From: Chloroflexota bacterium
Lineage (GTDB): Bacteria > Chloroflexota > UBA11872 > VXOZ01
NCBI GenBank assembly: GCA_028874195.1
Contig: JAPPLM010000044.1
Span: 1-64,000 of the forward strand
Length of the DNA: 64,000 nt
Direction: 5' to 3'
Positions 52,377 to 61,364 of this stretch are shown in pieces. Under the pieces are notes generated by a model that worked only from the letters and a program-made list of their open reading frames with translations, searched no databases and was not told the DNA's origin. The translations under genes and the position numbers were made by a program. Positions within the stretch are counted from its first letter, which is position 1, and the number at the start of each line of letters is the position of its first letter.

Positions 52377-55018
52377 TCTACGTAACCCTCCTCTCGGCCC
52401 CATTCCAGCCAAGCCTCCGTCATCCTCCCCAACTCGCCTTGTGCATTCTGTGGCACTGGGTCTTCGCCGGTAATAGCGTTCAATGCCCAGAACCAGTGAT
52501 CCGGATTGCGCTTTAGTTCTCGAAGAATAAAGGGCACAGCAGGCTTCCCTAGCCCAATAATCCGTTGATATGCCATGTGCAAGGCCATCTGGTGAGTGTC
52601 GCCGGGTTCCCGCGACTCTCGCCACTCTGCTGCTAGGCGATAGAATAGCTCAAATGTACTGGATGTAGGCTGAAGACGTGGTTGTTTCTTGCCTTTGACC
52701 CTGTCACTGAATTGAAACCACAAATCACTAATGTCATCCTCAATCTCTTCAAGAATGGAATTCGCGAGTCTTCTAGTCTCTTCGATTTCCTCGTACTTTC
52801 GGCGGAAATCTTGCTGAGCACTGAGGGGTGGAATAGGGATTCGGATATCTTTGAAAAGACTCTTGGGTATACTCCGCCGTCTGTCGACTGAACCGTGCAT
52901 CATAGAGCGATAGACTAGACGCATCTCGGCGCTTCGCAGCACTAACTCCATAAAAGTCAGATCAAGTTCAATGTCACTTGATCGAATCCTCCATATCGTG
53001 TAAGCAGGACTCACCGCAGCAAACTCATACTTCGTCTGGAACCCAAGCACGCCTTCGTCAATTGGAAAGCCAACAACCATTTCGTTTCTATAAACCTTCT
53101 TATAGTTCGATATATCTGTGCTCGCTACGCGTTTCTTAAACTTCTCCGATTGATCGACGAGACCGTGCTCACTTGTTATAGACATCACAGGTGCATTCGT
53201 AGATTCTCCTATGAGGTTTTTGTCGGGCTCCTCCAGTAGGTCGCCCAAACGAACCATCGGATATCTTGAACTTGTCCGTTGACTTGAGGTTAGTCTGTAA
53301 GGCGCGGCGTGCAACACATAGTCATTTACACGGACTCTGTCAGCATCTACGGCGTCTATACCCAACTGTTGCAAGTAAACTATCCCTTGCTCTTCCAACC
53401 GGTTTTCGGACAAGACTAACTCAAGATCGTTGCCGCCACCTAGTGGCCTACGGCGCTTATCGAGCGTGTATCCATCGTTGCGGACATCGAATACCCAGTA
53501 CCTATTGGCCTTGGTGGGTTTCTTTGCATCTGTGAAGTAGAGAATACTGGTTTTTGACCTGTTGTAAGGCTCAAACGCTCCTCGCGGCAGGGAAACTATA
53601 CTCTTTAGTGTTGCGTTCTCAAACAGGAGTTGTCGGACTTGCCGGTAAGCGGCTGAGTTGGTGTTGGACAGGAACCCATCGGGAACAATCAGTGCCATCC
53701 GTCCATCGGGCCTCAACGCTCTGAAACAGTGCTGTGGTCCGATGATGTCGCCATTCCTGCTGGGGACCTCGTAACGGTCTCCGTACCTCGTCTTCTGGGC
53801 GAACGGCATATTCGTGATAACAATGTCGTACTTGCTGTCCACCGGCGTAGCCAAGCTGTCCTGGCGAATTATGTTATTGTGTCCGTCCCCCGCTAGGATC
53901 ATGTTCATCTTGGCTATGCTCGCAGTCTTGGTAAGATCTGCCCCAAATACGGTATCTTGTCGGAGACGGCGTAGGTTCCCCTCGTTCCTCGGCATTGTGT
54001 CCATGAGGTATTTGTAAGCGACTGTCAGCATCCCTCCTGTACCACAAAAAGGATCATATACCGTTTCACCAATCTGCGGACGAACCAGTCGAACCATAGT
54101 CTTAACAATATGGCGAGGTGTAAAAATCTCACCTAAATCAGATGGGCTACTTGCACTGTATGAACGAATGAAGTACTCAAAAGCATCACCTTTGATGTCC
54201 GCGTTGATATCTGTTAGTTGTAAATCGCTCAGCCTGTTGATGATCGCCCTTAAGTTATCGGGATGGCTAATCTGGAGCGGTTGGAAGATGTTCTCATCTT
54301 GATATGCGTGACCAAACCATTTCAGGACTGTATCGCTAACGTAACTGAGTAACTCCTGACCTCTCTTGTAGCGAAATGCATCCCAACGGTAGTCCATGTC
54401 AATCGTAGACCGCTCTCCACGCTCTTCTTTGCCGTCTTCTATCTCACTGAGAACCTTGATGAACAGAATGTTAGCAAACTCTGTGAACCGTTCAATTCCT
54501 TGATGTAACCCCTCTTCGCGGAGAAGGTCATTCACGGTCGAGAATATCGAGATGAGATCGCTTCTCGACTGAACTACTTTCTTGTCCAGCGTAGACACAT
54601 CGTTAGTTTGAAGGAACCTAAGAGCTAGTGTTTCACGAATCAACTCGTCCAGATCTTCGCCATTTAGCTTAAGAGGTTGGTTTAGTTTGGTGTGAAGGGT
54701 CTTTGTGAATACACCATCGGTGGCAAATACGAGCGGAGCGTCAAGTCGCGAGGCGTACCAATGACCTTGGTTAATCGCCTCTTGCATATTCTGCCCCGGC
54801 TTCTTAGCTTCGATGACGGCGATAGGCTGGTCTGAATGGCTCCTATAGAGGGTATAGTCGGGCCTGCGACCCTCAAGGCGGCCCCTTTGTTCTTCAGTGC
54901 GGACACGTTGAAGGTAGACGTTTCGGTCTCTTGAGCGTGGATCGCTATTCCAGCCAAGGTTCCTTAGCTGGTTGTCAATCAGGATTTCAGTATCACGTTC
55001 GACCGCAAGTGTGGACAT
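52373..55018 (-). CDS. Single-chain restriction-modification protein: nuclease, N6-methylase, specificity and extra C-terminal domain
   Basis: 881 residues. Domain order: an HsdR_N-like PD-(D/E)xK nuclease region (RRPDYTLY with D54; AVIEAKK with E70 and K72); a helical linker of the HsdM_N type; an N6-adenine methylase with motif I DPFCGTGGML (322-331) and motif IV NMPF (403-406, a variant of NPPF); one HsdS-like target-recognition unit (about 580-770, with IPIPPLSAQQDF and a coiled-coil helix); and a separate domain of about 95 residues (787-881) with HMAYQRIIGLGKPAVPFILREL and HWFWALNAITGEDPVP. There is no DEAD/SF2 motor, so it resembles Type IIG or related single-polypeptide enzymes. The C-terminal domain is not a standard part of such enzymes. 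Confidence 0.88.
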   Translation of the reverse strand: MSTLAVERDTEILIDNQLRNLGWNSDPRSRDRNVYLQRVRTEEQRGRLEGRRPDYTLYRSHSDQPIAVIEAKKPGQNMQEAINQGHWYASRLDAPLVFATDGVFTKTLHTKLNQPLKLNGEDLDELIRETLALRFLQTNDVSTLDKKVVQSRSDLISIFSTVNDLLREEGLHQGIERFTEFANILFIKVLSEIEDGKEERGERSTIDMDYRWDAFRYKRGQELLSYVSDTVLKWFGHAYQDENIFQPLQISHPDNLRAIINRLSDLQLTDINADIKGDAFEYFIRSYSASSPSDLGEIFTPRHIVKTMVRLVRPQIGETVYDPFCGTGGMLTVAYKYLMDTMPRNEGNLRRLRQDTVFGADLTKTASIAKMNMILAGDGHNNIIRQDSLATPVDSKYDIVITNMPFAQKTRYGDRYEVPSRNGDIIGPQHCFRALRPDGRMALIVPDGFLSNTNSAAYRQVRQLLFENATLKSIVSLPRGAFEPYNRSKTSILYFTDAKKPTKANRYWVFDVRNDGYTLDKRRRPLGGGNDLELVLSENRLEEQGIVYLQQLGIDAVDADRVRVNDYVLHAAPYRLTSSQRTSSRYPMVRLGDLLEEPDKNLIGESTNAPVMSITSEHGLVDQSEKFKKRVASTDISNYKKVYRNEMVVGFPIDEGVLGFQTKYEFAAVSPAYTIWRIRSSDIELDLTFMELVLRSAEMRLVYRSMMHGSVDRRRSIPKSLFKDIRIPIPPLSAQQDFRRKYEEIEETRRLANSILEEIEDDISDLWFQFSDRVKGKKQPRLQPTSSTFELFYRLAAEWRESREPGDTHQMALHMAYQRIIGLGKPAVPFILRELKRNPDHWFWALNAITGEDPVPQNAQGELGRMTEAWLEWGREEGYVD

Positions 55019-55377
55019 TTGACTGCACTTCCTCTAAGTACACAATTGGGCGGTCATGAGGCCGTACACTCTTTCCGATTATGCTTTCCGGTGGCCCGAA
55101 TCAGAATAAACTTCGAATTCACCAACTAAAGCTGAGCGCAGTTACCAGAGAATGAGTTGCCAAGCGCACTGTGGCAAAATCCAAATACGCAATAGAATCA
55201 TAAAACTGACGCACCACAATAGTCTCTTACATACTTTGCCCGAACGTCCGTGATTGCTCTTGACTAGAGTTATGGTATCAGCCCAAAAGGGGTAGGACAA
55301 CCTTCTATCAGACAGAATTGGCGTTGGTTTCGGGATGGGAACGCCTATGCGCACAGGCTGCGCACGCGCGCAAACAG
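55019..55377. other. Intergenic region at the upstream edge of the R-M locus
   Basis: 359 bases, AT-richer than the core genome, between the R-M gene start and the hemW stop. I see no convincing gene, direct repeat or tRNA that would mark an insertion site. A short minus-strand open frame at 55142-55354 has no protein-like features. Confidence 0.55.
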
Positions 55378-56574
55378 CTAGAACGGCGCAGTGGCGGCGG
55401 TGTTCAGTCTAGCCTCTAGCGCAGTGATAAGCTGCACACAGACTTCGTTGGCGAGGAAGTAGCCTTGCGGTGTGAGGCGAATACTGGTCTCGTCCACAGA
55501 CACCAAACCGGCGCGGGCGAGCTCTGCCAACTCCCGGTTAAAGAGCATTGCCGGGTCGGCCCCAAAGCGTGCTGCGAACTCCTGACGCACGATGCCTTGC
55601 TGCAACAGTCGCAGATTGAGGAATACGCTCTCTTCCATTGCCGTCGCGCGTGAGATATTCTCTGAGCGCAAGACGGTCGAATCTCCGCTGAGGGCGCGTT
55701 CGATGTATGCGCGGGGTTTGCGTATCTCTTCCGTGCGTTTCCCGTGCAGGTAGCCGTGCGCGCCGGCGCCTAGTCCCAGGTACGGCTCATAGCGCCAGTA
55801 GATTTGGTTGTGCAGCCCTTCTCTGCCCGGCAGCGCCCAGTTAGAAAGCTCATAGTGTTCATAGCCGACGGCTGCCAATCGCTCCCGCGCATGCGCGTAC
55901 ATGTCGGCGGCAATGTCGTCGCCAGGGAGCTTTATGCGGCCGCTACCTACCCAGCGAGCGTAGGGCGTGGTCGGCTCCACGGTGAGGCAGTAGAGCGACA
56001 GGTGTTCCGGCGCGAGTGCGAGGACCTGTTCAACATCGTGCTGCCAGTCAGCAAGGGACTGATTGGGCAATGCGTACATCAGATCGAGGCTGACGTTCTC
56101 GAACCCGGCTGATTGAGCCAAGCGCAGGGCGCGCCTCGCCTGCGCGGCATCATGATCGCGCCCCAGCACCTTCAGGAGGCGGTCGCTGAAGCTCTGTACG
56201 CCGAACGAGAGGCGGTTGACCCCGGCAGCGCGAAAGCCGGCAAAACGCGCGGCATCGGCGGTGACCGGATTGGCTTCGAGCGTGATTTCGCAATCGGCCG
56301 TAAACGGCAACACCGCATTGACCGCTTCGATGAGCCGCACTACGTGTGACGGCTTCAGCAGTGATGGTGTGCCGCCGCCAAAGTACACCGTACGCGCAGA
56401 CTGGAAGCCGCTGGCTGCTCCCTCACGAGCAATAACGCGGCATAACGCCTCAACGTACGCGGGAATGAGCGACTGCATGCCGGCGTACGTGTTAAAATCG
56501 CAGTACGGACACCGCACGCGGCAGAAGGGGATGTGCAAATAGACGGCGAGCGCGTTCTTGACTTTCACACCCAT
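55378..56574 (-). CDS. hemW: HemW-type radical SAM protein
   Basis: 398 residues from ATG 56574. LAVYLHIPFCRVRCPYCDFN carries the CxxxCxxC cluster (C18, C22, C25). YFGGGTPSLL, NRLSFGVQSFSD and SLDLMYALPNQSLADW are conserved in HemN/HemW relatives, and the HemN_C-like region follows. HemW is now seen as a heme chaperone rather than coproporphyrinogen oxidase; the short form here fits HemW. Its 5' end overlaps the divergent amidohydrolase by 42 bases. Confidence 0.9.
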   Translation of the reverse strand: MGVKVKNALAVYLHIPFCRVRCPYCDFNTYAGMQSLIPAYVEALCRVIAREGAASGFQSARTVYFGGGTPSLLKPSHVVRLIEAVNAVLPFTADCEITLEANPVTADAARFAGFRAAGVNRLSFGVQSFSDRLLKVLGRDHDAAQARRALRLAQSAGFENVSLDLMYALPNQSLADWQHDVEQVLALAPEHLSLYCLTVEPTTPYARWVGSGRIKLPGDDIAADMYAHARERLAAVGYEHYELSNWALPGREGLHNQIYWRYEPYLGLGAGAHGYLHGKRTEEIRKPRAYIERALSGDSTVLRSENISRATAMEESVFLNLRLLQQGIVRQEFAARFGADPAMLFNRELAELARAGLVSVDETSIRLTPQGYFLANEVCVQLITALEARLNTAATAPF

Positions 56575-57384
56575 GTCTTTCCCGCTGAAATCGTCCAAGC
56601 GCGTGAGCGCTATTTCTCCAATGAGCCCTGGTTTGAAGCGCTGTACGCCGCCCCGCGGAGCCGTCTGGCAACCGCCGCAGACCTCGCGCAAGCGATGACG
56701 CGAGACGACATTGCGGCCGCAGTAGCGCTCAATTTTGGCTGGCGCGATCCAGGACTCTGCCGCGAAACGAACGATTCTATTCTAGAAGCTCTGCGGCCGC
56801 ATCGCCAGATTGTCCCCTTTTGCGCAATTGTGCCGGGCGACCCGGGCGCTGCCCAGGAGATCGAGCGGTGCGCCGCACTGGGCTTTCGCGGGGTCGGCGA
56901 GCTCAACGCCGACGGACAGGGATTTGACATAACTGATGAGCGCACGATGCGGCCCATTATCGAAGCATGCCGGGATCACGGCATAATCCTGCTGCTGCAT
57001 GCCAGCGAGCCGGTCGGTCATGGCTATCCCGGCAAGGGAACGACCACGCCGGAGAAACTGATTCGCTTCTTGGCAATGGCGCGGGACGTGACGGTTGTAC
57101 TGGCCCATTGGGGCGGGGGGTTGCTCTTCTACGAACTAATGCCGGAGATTGAATCGGTGACGCAGAGTGCCTACTACGATACAGCAGCCACGCCGTATCT
57201 CTATGCGCCGCAAGTCTACGAAATTGGGTCCCGGCTTTGTGCGTCCCGCCTGCTCTTTGGCAGCGATTTTCCCCTCATGCCGCAGCGCCGTGCCCTTCAG
57301 CACGTAGATAAGGCACAACTCAGCGCCGCAAAGCGCCGCGCCTTGCTTTGGGAGAACGGGGCGCGGCTATTGCGGTTGGACTGA
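56533..57384 (+). CDS. Amidohydrolase 2 family metal-dependent hydrolase
   Basis: 283 residues from GTG 56533. The metal motif FHTHVFP (H12, H14) opens the barrel. ILLLHASEPVGHGYPGKG, VVLAHWGGGLLFYE and LLFGSDFPLM complete the metal site. It probably hydrolyses or decarboxylates a cyclic or aromatic acid; substrate unknown. The ribosome site AAGGGG is very close to the GTG, and the 5' end is antisense to hemW. It cannot start later without losing its metal-binding histidines. Confidence 0.88.
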   Translation: MQIDGERVLDFHTHVFPAEIVQARERYFSNEPWFEALYAAPRSRLATAADLAQAMTRDDIAAAVALNFGWRDPGLCRETNDSILEALRPHRQIVPFCAIVPGDPGAAQEIERCAALGFRGVGELNADGQGFDITDERTMRPIIEACRDHGIILLLHASEPVGHGYPGKGTTTPEKLIRFLAMARDVTVVLAHWGGGLLFYELMPEIESVTQSAYYDTAATPYLYAPQVYEIGSRLCASRLLFGSDFPLMPQRRALQHVDKAQLSAAKRRALLWENGARLLRLD

Positions 57385-57480
57385 AGTTCCCAAATTCCGT
57401 GTGGGTGTGGCGCTATACTGTGATTCCTCGTTGCAGAGCGCCAGACTGATGTGACCGAACCCAGAGAGAGCGGTTGAACA

Positions 57481-58656
57481 TTGCCGGAAGAAACCTTGCC
57501 GGAGTCGGAGGAGGCGTCAAGAGGGGTTGAATCTTCTACGGTTGCGACCGAGGGAGACACTCTGCAGAGTGACACGCAGCCATCGAGCCCACGTTTCCAC
57601 GAGCTCGATGCCCTGCGGGCGGTGGCGATGCTCTTGGGCATCGTGCTGCATGCCTTCCTCTTCTTGATCCCCGACGCGTGGCCGATTCAGCATCCCAATC
57701 CGCCCGGAGAGATCTACTGGAATGCGTTGAATGTAATTCACGGTTTCCGCATGCCGGTCTTCTTTCTGCTCAGTGGTTTCTTTACCGCCATGCTCTGGGA
57801 GCGGCGTGGGCTGCGCCAACTCGCTCTGCACCGCGCAAAGCGGGTAGCGTTGCCCCTCGCCCTGTGCTGTGTCACCGTGATTCCGGTCAACATGTGGGCT
57901 TACATAGGTGGCGACTTTGAAATTTCCTCCTGGCTGTTTTATTGGCTTTACGGCTTTCATCACCTATGGTTTCTCTGGATACTCCTCTGGCTGTGCGCCG
58001 CATTCCTCGTGCTTGCGCGGTTGGGTGTACAGTTTTCCCATCCGGTGCTGTGGTGGCTCTTAGTGCCCTTGGTGGCGGCGCCACAGTTGCTCATGCATGA
58101 CTTCATTGTTGGCCCCGATACGTCCGACGGGCTGGTCTCACATCCGCTCGTAGTGGGCTACTACGCCTGCTTCTTCTTTTTCGGCGCATTCTTCTATCGG
58201 CGGCGCTTCACAATGCGGCGATGGTGGTCGCTGGCACTGCTGCCGGCGGTGCTGCTAGCATTCCCAGCCGCCCTATTACTGCTCTATGCCTCTGTGGAAG
58301 CCGCGTGGCTGGGGACTTTGTCCGGGGTTTTCCAGGTCTTTTACACCTGGCTGATGTGCTTTGGATTAATCGGACTATTCCGCTTGATTGCCTCGCGGGA
58401 AAGGTATTGGGTGCGGTACGTGTCGGACTCATCTTACTGGCTCTACCTGTGGCACCTGCCGCTTATCGTCTTCGCCCAGCGGCTGGTGCTGACTTGGCCG
58501 ATGAATGCGCATCTGAAGTTCTCATTAATCTGCATCACCGTGACCGCCCTGCTGCTTGTGAGCTATCAGCTTGGCGTGCGCTATACCCCTATTGGCACAA
58601 TGCTCAATGGCAAGCGAGAGCGGCCAGGGCATGCGCCGTTAGTTGCGAGGGAGTGA
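57481..58656 (+). CDS. Acyltransferase 3 family membrane protein (MdoC/OpgC-like)
   Basis: 391 residues from TTG 57481. A polar N-terminus of about 35 residues is followed by FHELDALRAVAMLLGIVLHAF, the family's first membrane segment with its catalytic His, and by GFRMPVFFLLSGFFTAMLWERRG. In all about ten hydrophobic segments. SDSSYWLYLWHLPLIVFAQ is near the end. Members transfer acyl or succinyl groups to glucans, sugars or lipids at the membrane. Target unknown. Confidence 0.88.
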   Translation: MPEETLPESEEASRGVESSTVATEGDTLQSDTQPSSPRFHELDALRAVAMLLGIVLHAFLFLIPDAWPIQHPNPPGEIYWNALNVIHGFRMPVFFLLSGFFTAMLWERRGLRQLALHRAKRVALPLALCCVTVIPVNMWAYIGGDFEISSWLFYWLYGFHHLWFLWILLWLCAAFLVLARLGVQFSHPVLWWLLVPLVAAPQLLMHDFIVGPDTSDGLVSHPLVVGYYACFFFFGAFFYRRRFTMRRWWSLALLPAVLLAFPAALLLLYASVEAAWLGTLSGVFQVFYTWLMCFGLIGLFRLIASRERYWVRYVSDSSYWLYLWHLPLIVFAQRLVLTWPMNAHLKFSLICITVTALLLVSYQLGVRYTPIGTMLNGKRERPGHAPLVARE

Positions 58657-58774
58657 CGCTGGGTCAGGGCGACCGCTGGCTTCAAAGGGTGTTGCACATT
58701 TAATGACACAAGAAGGGTCTAAGAACGGCTTGATTCGCCTAAGTCGATGGCGTCGTCACAAGGTCGGTCAAAGA

Positions 58775-58798
58775 GCGGGGGACAAGCCCCCGGGCTAC
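58775..58798. repeat. GC-rich hairpin repeat, copy 3
   Basis: As 1708-1731 but ending GGGCTAC instead of GCGCTAC. It lies 15 bases before copy 4, making a tandem pair downstream of the acyltransferase. Confidence 0.75.
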
Positions 58799-58813
58799 AA
58801 GGAGCCCCAAGAG

Positions 58814-58837
58814 GCGGGGGACAAGCCCCCGCGCTAC
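58814..58837. repeat. GC-rich hairpin repeat, copy 4
   Basis: Identical arms GCGGGGG/CCCCCGC with gctac trailing, adjacent to copy 3. Located between the convergent acyltransferase and aminotransferase genes. Confidence 0.75.
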
Positions 58838-58873
58838 ATCAATACAGGGGAATTGCGCAGGTGGGAATTTCCC

Positions 58874-60205
58874 CTAGCGGGCCTCCGCCAGCGCCCCGCT
58901 CAGTTGGTCGGCATTGACGGCAACTTTGGCAAACGCCGCGACGTACTGCTCGATGAGATCATCTGCCGGACGGGTGAAGCTCGGCACGCGGATTGAGTTG
59001 TAAGGTATCTCGGGGTCCTCGGTGACCGGCAAGACGACGCTCCTGTAGTCGATTCTTGTAACGTTCGGCCCCAGGACTTCCCAGAGAACGTCCCCGGTGC
59101 CGTGTTCGTTGCCTTGGAACACCGGATGCTTGTGGAGCATATGAGTGAGACCGTTCGCGTGCGGTGTGAGGGTGGCTTTCTGCGCGGGTGACGAGACCTG
59201 CGCGCCCTCGGCTTGCAGCACTTCCAGCAGCCGCTCGCGGGAAATTCCGCCGAGTTTGTCGGGATCGAACATGAAGCGACCGCTCTGGTAGGGCGAAGGG
59301 AAGTAGTCCGGGTAGTCCGGCGCGGAGAAGCCATCGATTTCCGCGACTGCTTCTCCCAGCTTGTCCGTGTTCGCGTGCCGTACGTCGAGGCGCTGTTTCC
59401 AATACTTCATCTGGACGCTGCCAATTGCCGCCGAAAGGGTCGCCATGCGGTACTTTTCGCCGAAGCTGAACCCGGTCATGGCGCGCCACTTGGGATTGGG
59501 CAGTTCGCGCAAGCGTTCGTAGTGTCCTAGGCACGCGGCGCGCTGGTAGACTTCCGTGTCGTTGGTCATGAAGACGCCGCCCTCGCCGGCCGACGTGCTC
59601 TTGCCGTGTTGGAAGCTGATGGCTGCGGCGTCGCCGATGCTCCCGCACATGCGGCCGCGGTGTGTCGCTCCTTGGGAAATGCAGTTATCTTCGACCACCC
59701 GCAATGAGTGCCGGCCGGCGATATCCATGATGGCATCCATGTCCGCCGGACAGCCGGGCCAGTGCACCACCATGATGGCTTTCGTACGGGGCGAGACCTT
59801 GCGCTCTACGTCCTCTGGGTCGAGGGTGAGTGTGACCGGATCGATGTCGGCAAAGACCGGGACGGCGCCAGTGCCAACTATCGGCAGGCAGTTGAAGGGG
59901 TGGATGGCGGACTGTGATATGACTTCATCACCTTTCGCAACGCCGACGCCAAAGAGCGCTGCCCGCAGCGATGCCGTGCCTGATGAGTGGGCCAAGGCAT
60001 GCTTGACGCCCCAGGTGTCAGCTACCCGTTGTTCCAACTCCGTAATGGGTCCCGGGCCACCGAACTGGCTGGCGAGGGCATGGTTGCGGATGAGGTCCGA
60101 AACTACCTCGACTTCTTCCTCGGTGTAGATCGGCCACTGGGTGTAGTAACTGTGGTCGATTGTGACAGCGGGCTCGCCGCCCAGAATCGCTGGCTGTGCT
60201 GACAT
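58874..60205 (-). CDS. DegT/DnrJ/EryC1/StrS family PLP-dependent aminotransferase
   Basis: 443 residues from ATG 60205, with GAGGAG close upstream. PLP lysine K202 in SFQHGKSTSAGEGGV. HALAHSSGTASLRAALFGVGV, FADIDPVTLTLDPEDVE and VVEDNCISQGA match the family. It shares its order of motifs with the protein at 133-1419 but is clearly divergent from it. It is followed upstream by a TIM-barrel isomerase on the same strand (about 100 bases away), consistent with a cyclitol or amino-sugar pathway; that is an inference. Confidence 0.92.
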   Translation of the reverse strand: MSAQPAILGGEPAVTIDHSYYTQWPIYTEEEVEVVSDLIRNHALASQFGGPGPITELEQRVADTWGVKHALAHSSGTASLRAALFGVGVAKGDEVISQSAIHPFNCLPIVGTGAVPVFADIDPVTLTLDPEDVERKVSPRTKAIMVVHWPGCPADMDAIMDIAGRHSLRVVEDNCISQGATHRGRMCGSIGDAAAISFQHGKSTSAGEGGVFMTNDTEVYQRAACLGHYERLRELPNPKWRAMTGFSFGEKYRMATLSAAIGSVQMKYWKQRLDVRHANTDKLGEAVAEIDGFSAPDYPDYFPSPYQSGRFMFDPDKLGGISRERLLEVLQAEGAQVSSPAQKATLTPHANGLTHMLHKHPVFQGNEHGTGDVLWEVLGPNVTRIDYRSVVLPVTEDPEIPYNSIRVPSFTRPADDLIEQYVAAFAKVAVNADQLSGALAEAR

Positions 60206-60305
60206 TCTCACTCCTCGCTTGGTACTCGAACGATATCCGGCCGTACGATCTCCTTATGCTACGTTGGACAAGGACCGTGCAGGCTACCGGCGCGAAGTGA
60301 CCCGG

Positions 60306-61166
60306 CTACGCGCCATGGGGAATACCCAACTCTGCGCAGACCCCCTTGACATAAGCAAAGTCCGCTTTGGTTTGCTCGATCAATTCGTCGTGGGATAGGC
60401 TCTTCCACGAGGCGGCGCCTTGGTATTCGCTGTGGAATGAGGCGTAGCCGTTGTAGCCGATCTGCTTCAAGTAACCGAATGCTTCAGGATATGGCGTAAA
60501 GCCGCGATCGACAGGCACGAGCCTCCGGTGCCACTTGTGTTTTCCGGTCTTCTCATCCTCTTCCCAGAACTGGCCCATGTTCTTCAGCGCGAGCATGACC
60601 AGCCTATCCGATACCAAGTCTAACCCTTGAATCCAGCCCCCGTAGCTGCCTTCTACGCCCATGTGTCCAAAGTCACCGTATACGCCGATGGCCTGTGGAT
60701 CAAAGTCTTCGATGAGCGGATAAACAAGCGTCGCTACGGCGGACATAAAGGGTCCCGAATGGATATGCATACCGCCGCAGACGTCGTACTTGTGGCAGAG
60801 GCGCTCAATACTGCGGACCGCTTCATGTGTCTCGGCAAGCTGGCGCTTCAGATTGCCAAAGCCGTCGTACTTGTGGTAGCCGAGCTTGAACTGCGTGATG
60901 CCCAAGTCGCTGGCAGTCGCCAGGATGTCCTCGGCGTGGGGCGCTTCCGCGCTAAAGATATTTGTCGTAATCCAGCCGATTTCCAGCCCCCGGTCGCGCA
61001 TGGCCTTGGCGGCTTTGGGGAGATCGGTCTTGACGTTTTCCGGCAGCACGTGGCCGGGGCTGCGCACGGTTAAGTCCACGCCGTCCAGGCCAATACCGGC
61101 AATCGTATCCGCCAACTCCTCGTAGCTGAGATGCTCGAGGTGCTTGGAGAACATGATGAACTTCAT
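60306..61166 (-). CDS. Sugar phosphate isomerase/epimerase (AP endonuclease 2-like TIM barrel)
   Basis: 286 residues from ATG 61166, with AAGGAG 10 bases upstream; upstream in-frame sequence is not protein-like. IGLDGVDLTVRSPGHVLPE, FKLGYHKYDGFGNLK, GGMHIHSGPFMS, GVYGDFGHMGVEG and NGYASFHSEYQG hold the metal-binding His, Asp and Glu residues of the xylose isomerase-like barrel. Relatives include inosose dehydratase and hydroxypyruvate isomerase. Substrate not determinable. It is divergent from the ArgD-like gene. Confidence 0.88.
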   Translation of the reverse strand: MKFIMFSKHLEHLSYEELADTIAGIGLDGVDLTVRSPGHVLPENVKTDLPKAAKAMRDRGLEIGWITTNIFSAEAPHAEDILATASDLGITQFKLGYHKYDGFGNLKRQLAETHEAVRSIERLCHKYDVCGGMHIHSGPFMSAVATLVYPLIEDFDPQAIGVYGDFGHMGVEGSYGGWIQGLDLVSDRLVMLALKNMGQFWEEDEKTGKHKWHRRLVPVDRGFTPYPEAFGYLKQIGYNGYASFHSEYQGAASWKSLSHDELIEQTKADFAYVKGVCAELGIPHGA

Positions 61167-61364
61167 TGGGTGAGAACTCCTTGACAGGGAGGGAAGAAAT
61201 AACTGCTGCGCGCTAGTGTAGCGGTTTTGCCAGGGGCTGTCCATTGGCATGGCATTTTTCGCCGGAGCTCTCTGTCGCCTGGAACCACACGGTTCAAAAC
61301 CGCCCAATACTGCGCTATACTAGGGAAACAGCGTTTTCAGCATTGCAGGAAGGAAGGGAAGAGC

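Noticed and set aside
52377-52625. Longer N-terminus of the DUF7689-like gene
   Set aside because: It would read the 3' end of the R-M gene in another frame on the same strand; the TTGA overlap explains the start.
55142-55354. Small minus-strand gene in the R-M upstream gap
   Set aside because: 70 codons with no ribosome site and no recognisable features; probably chance.
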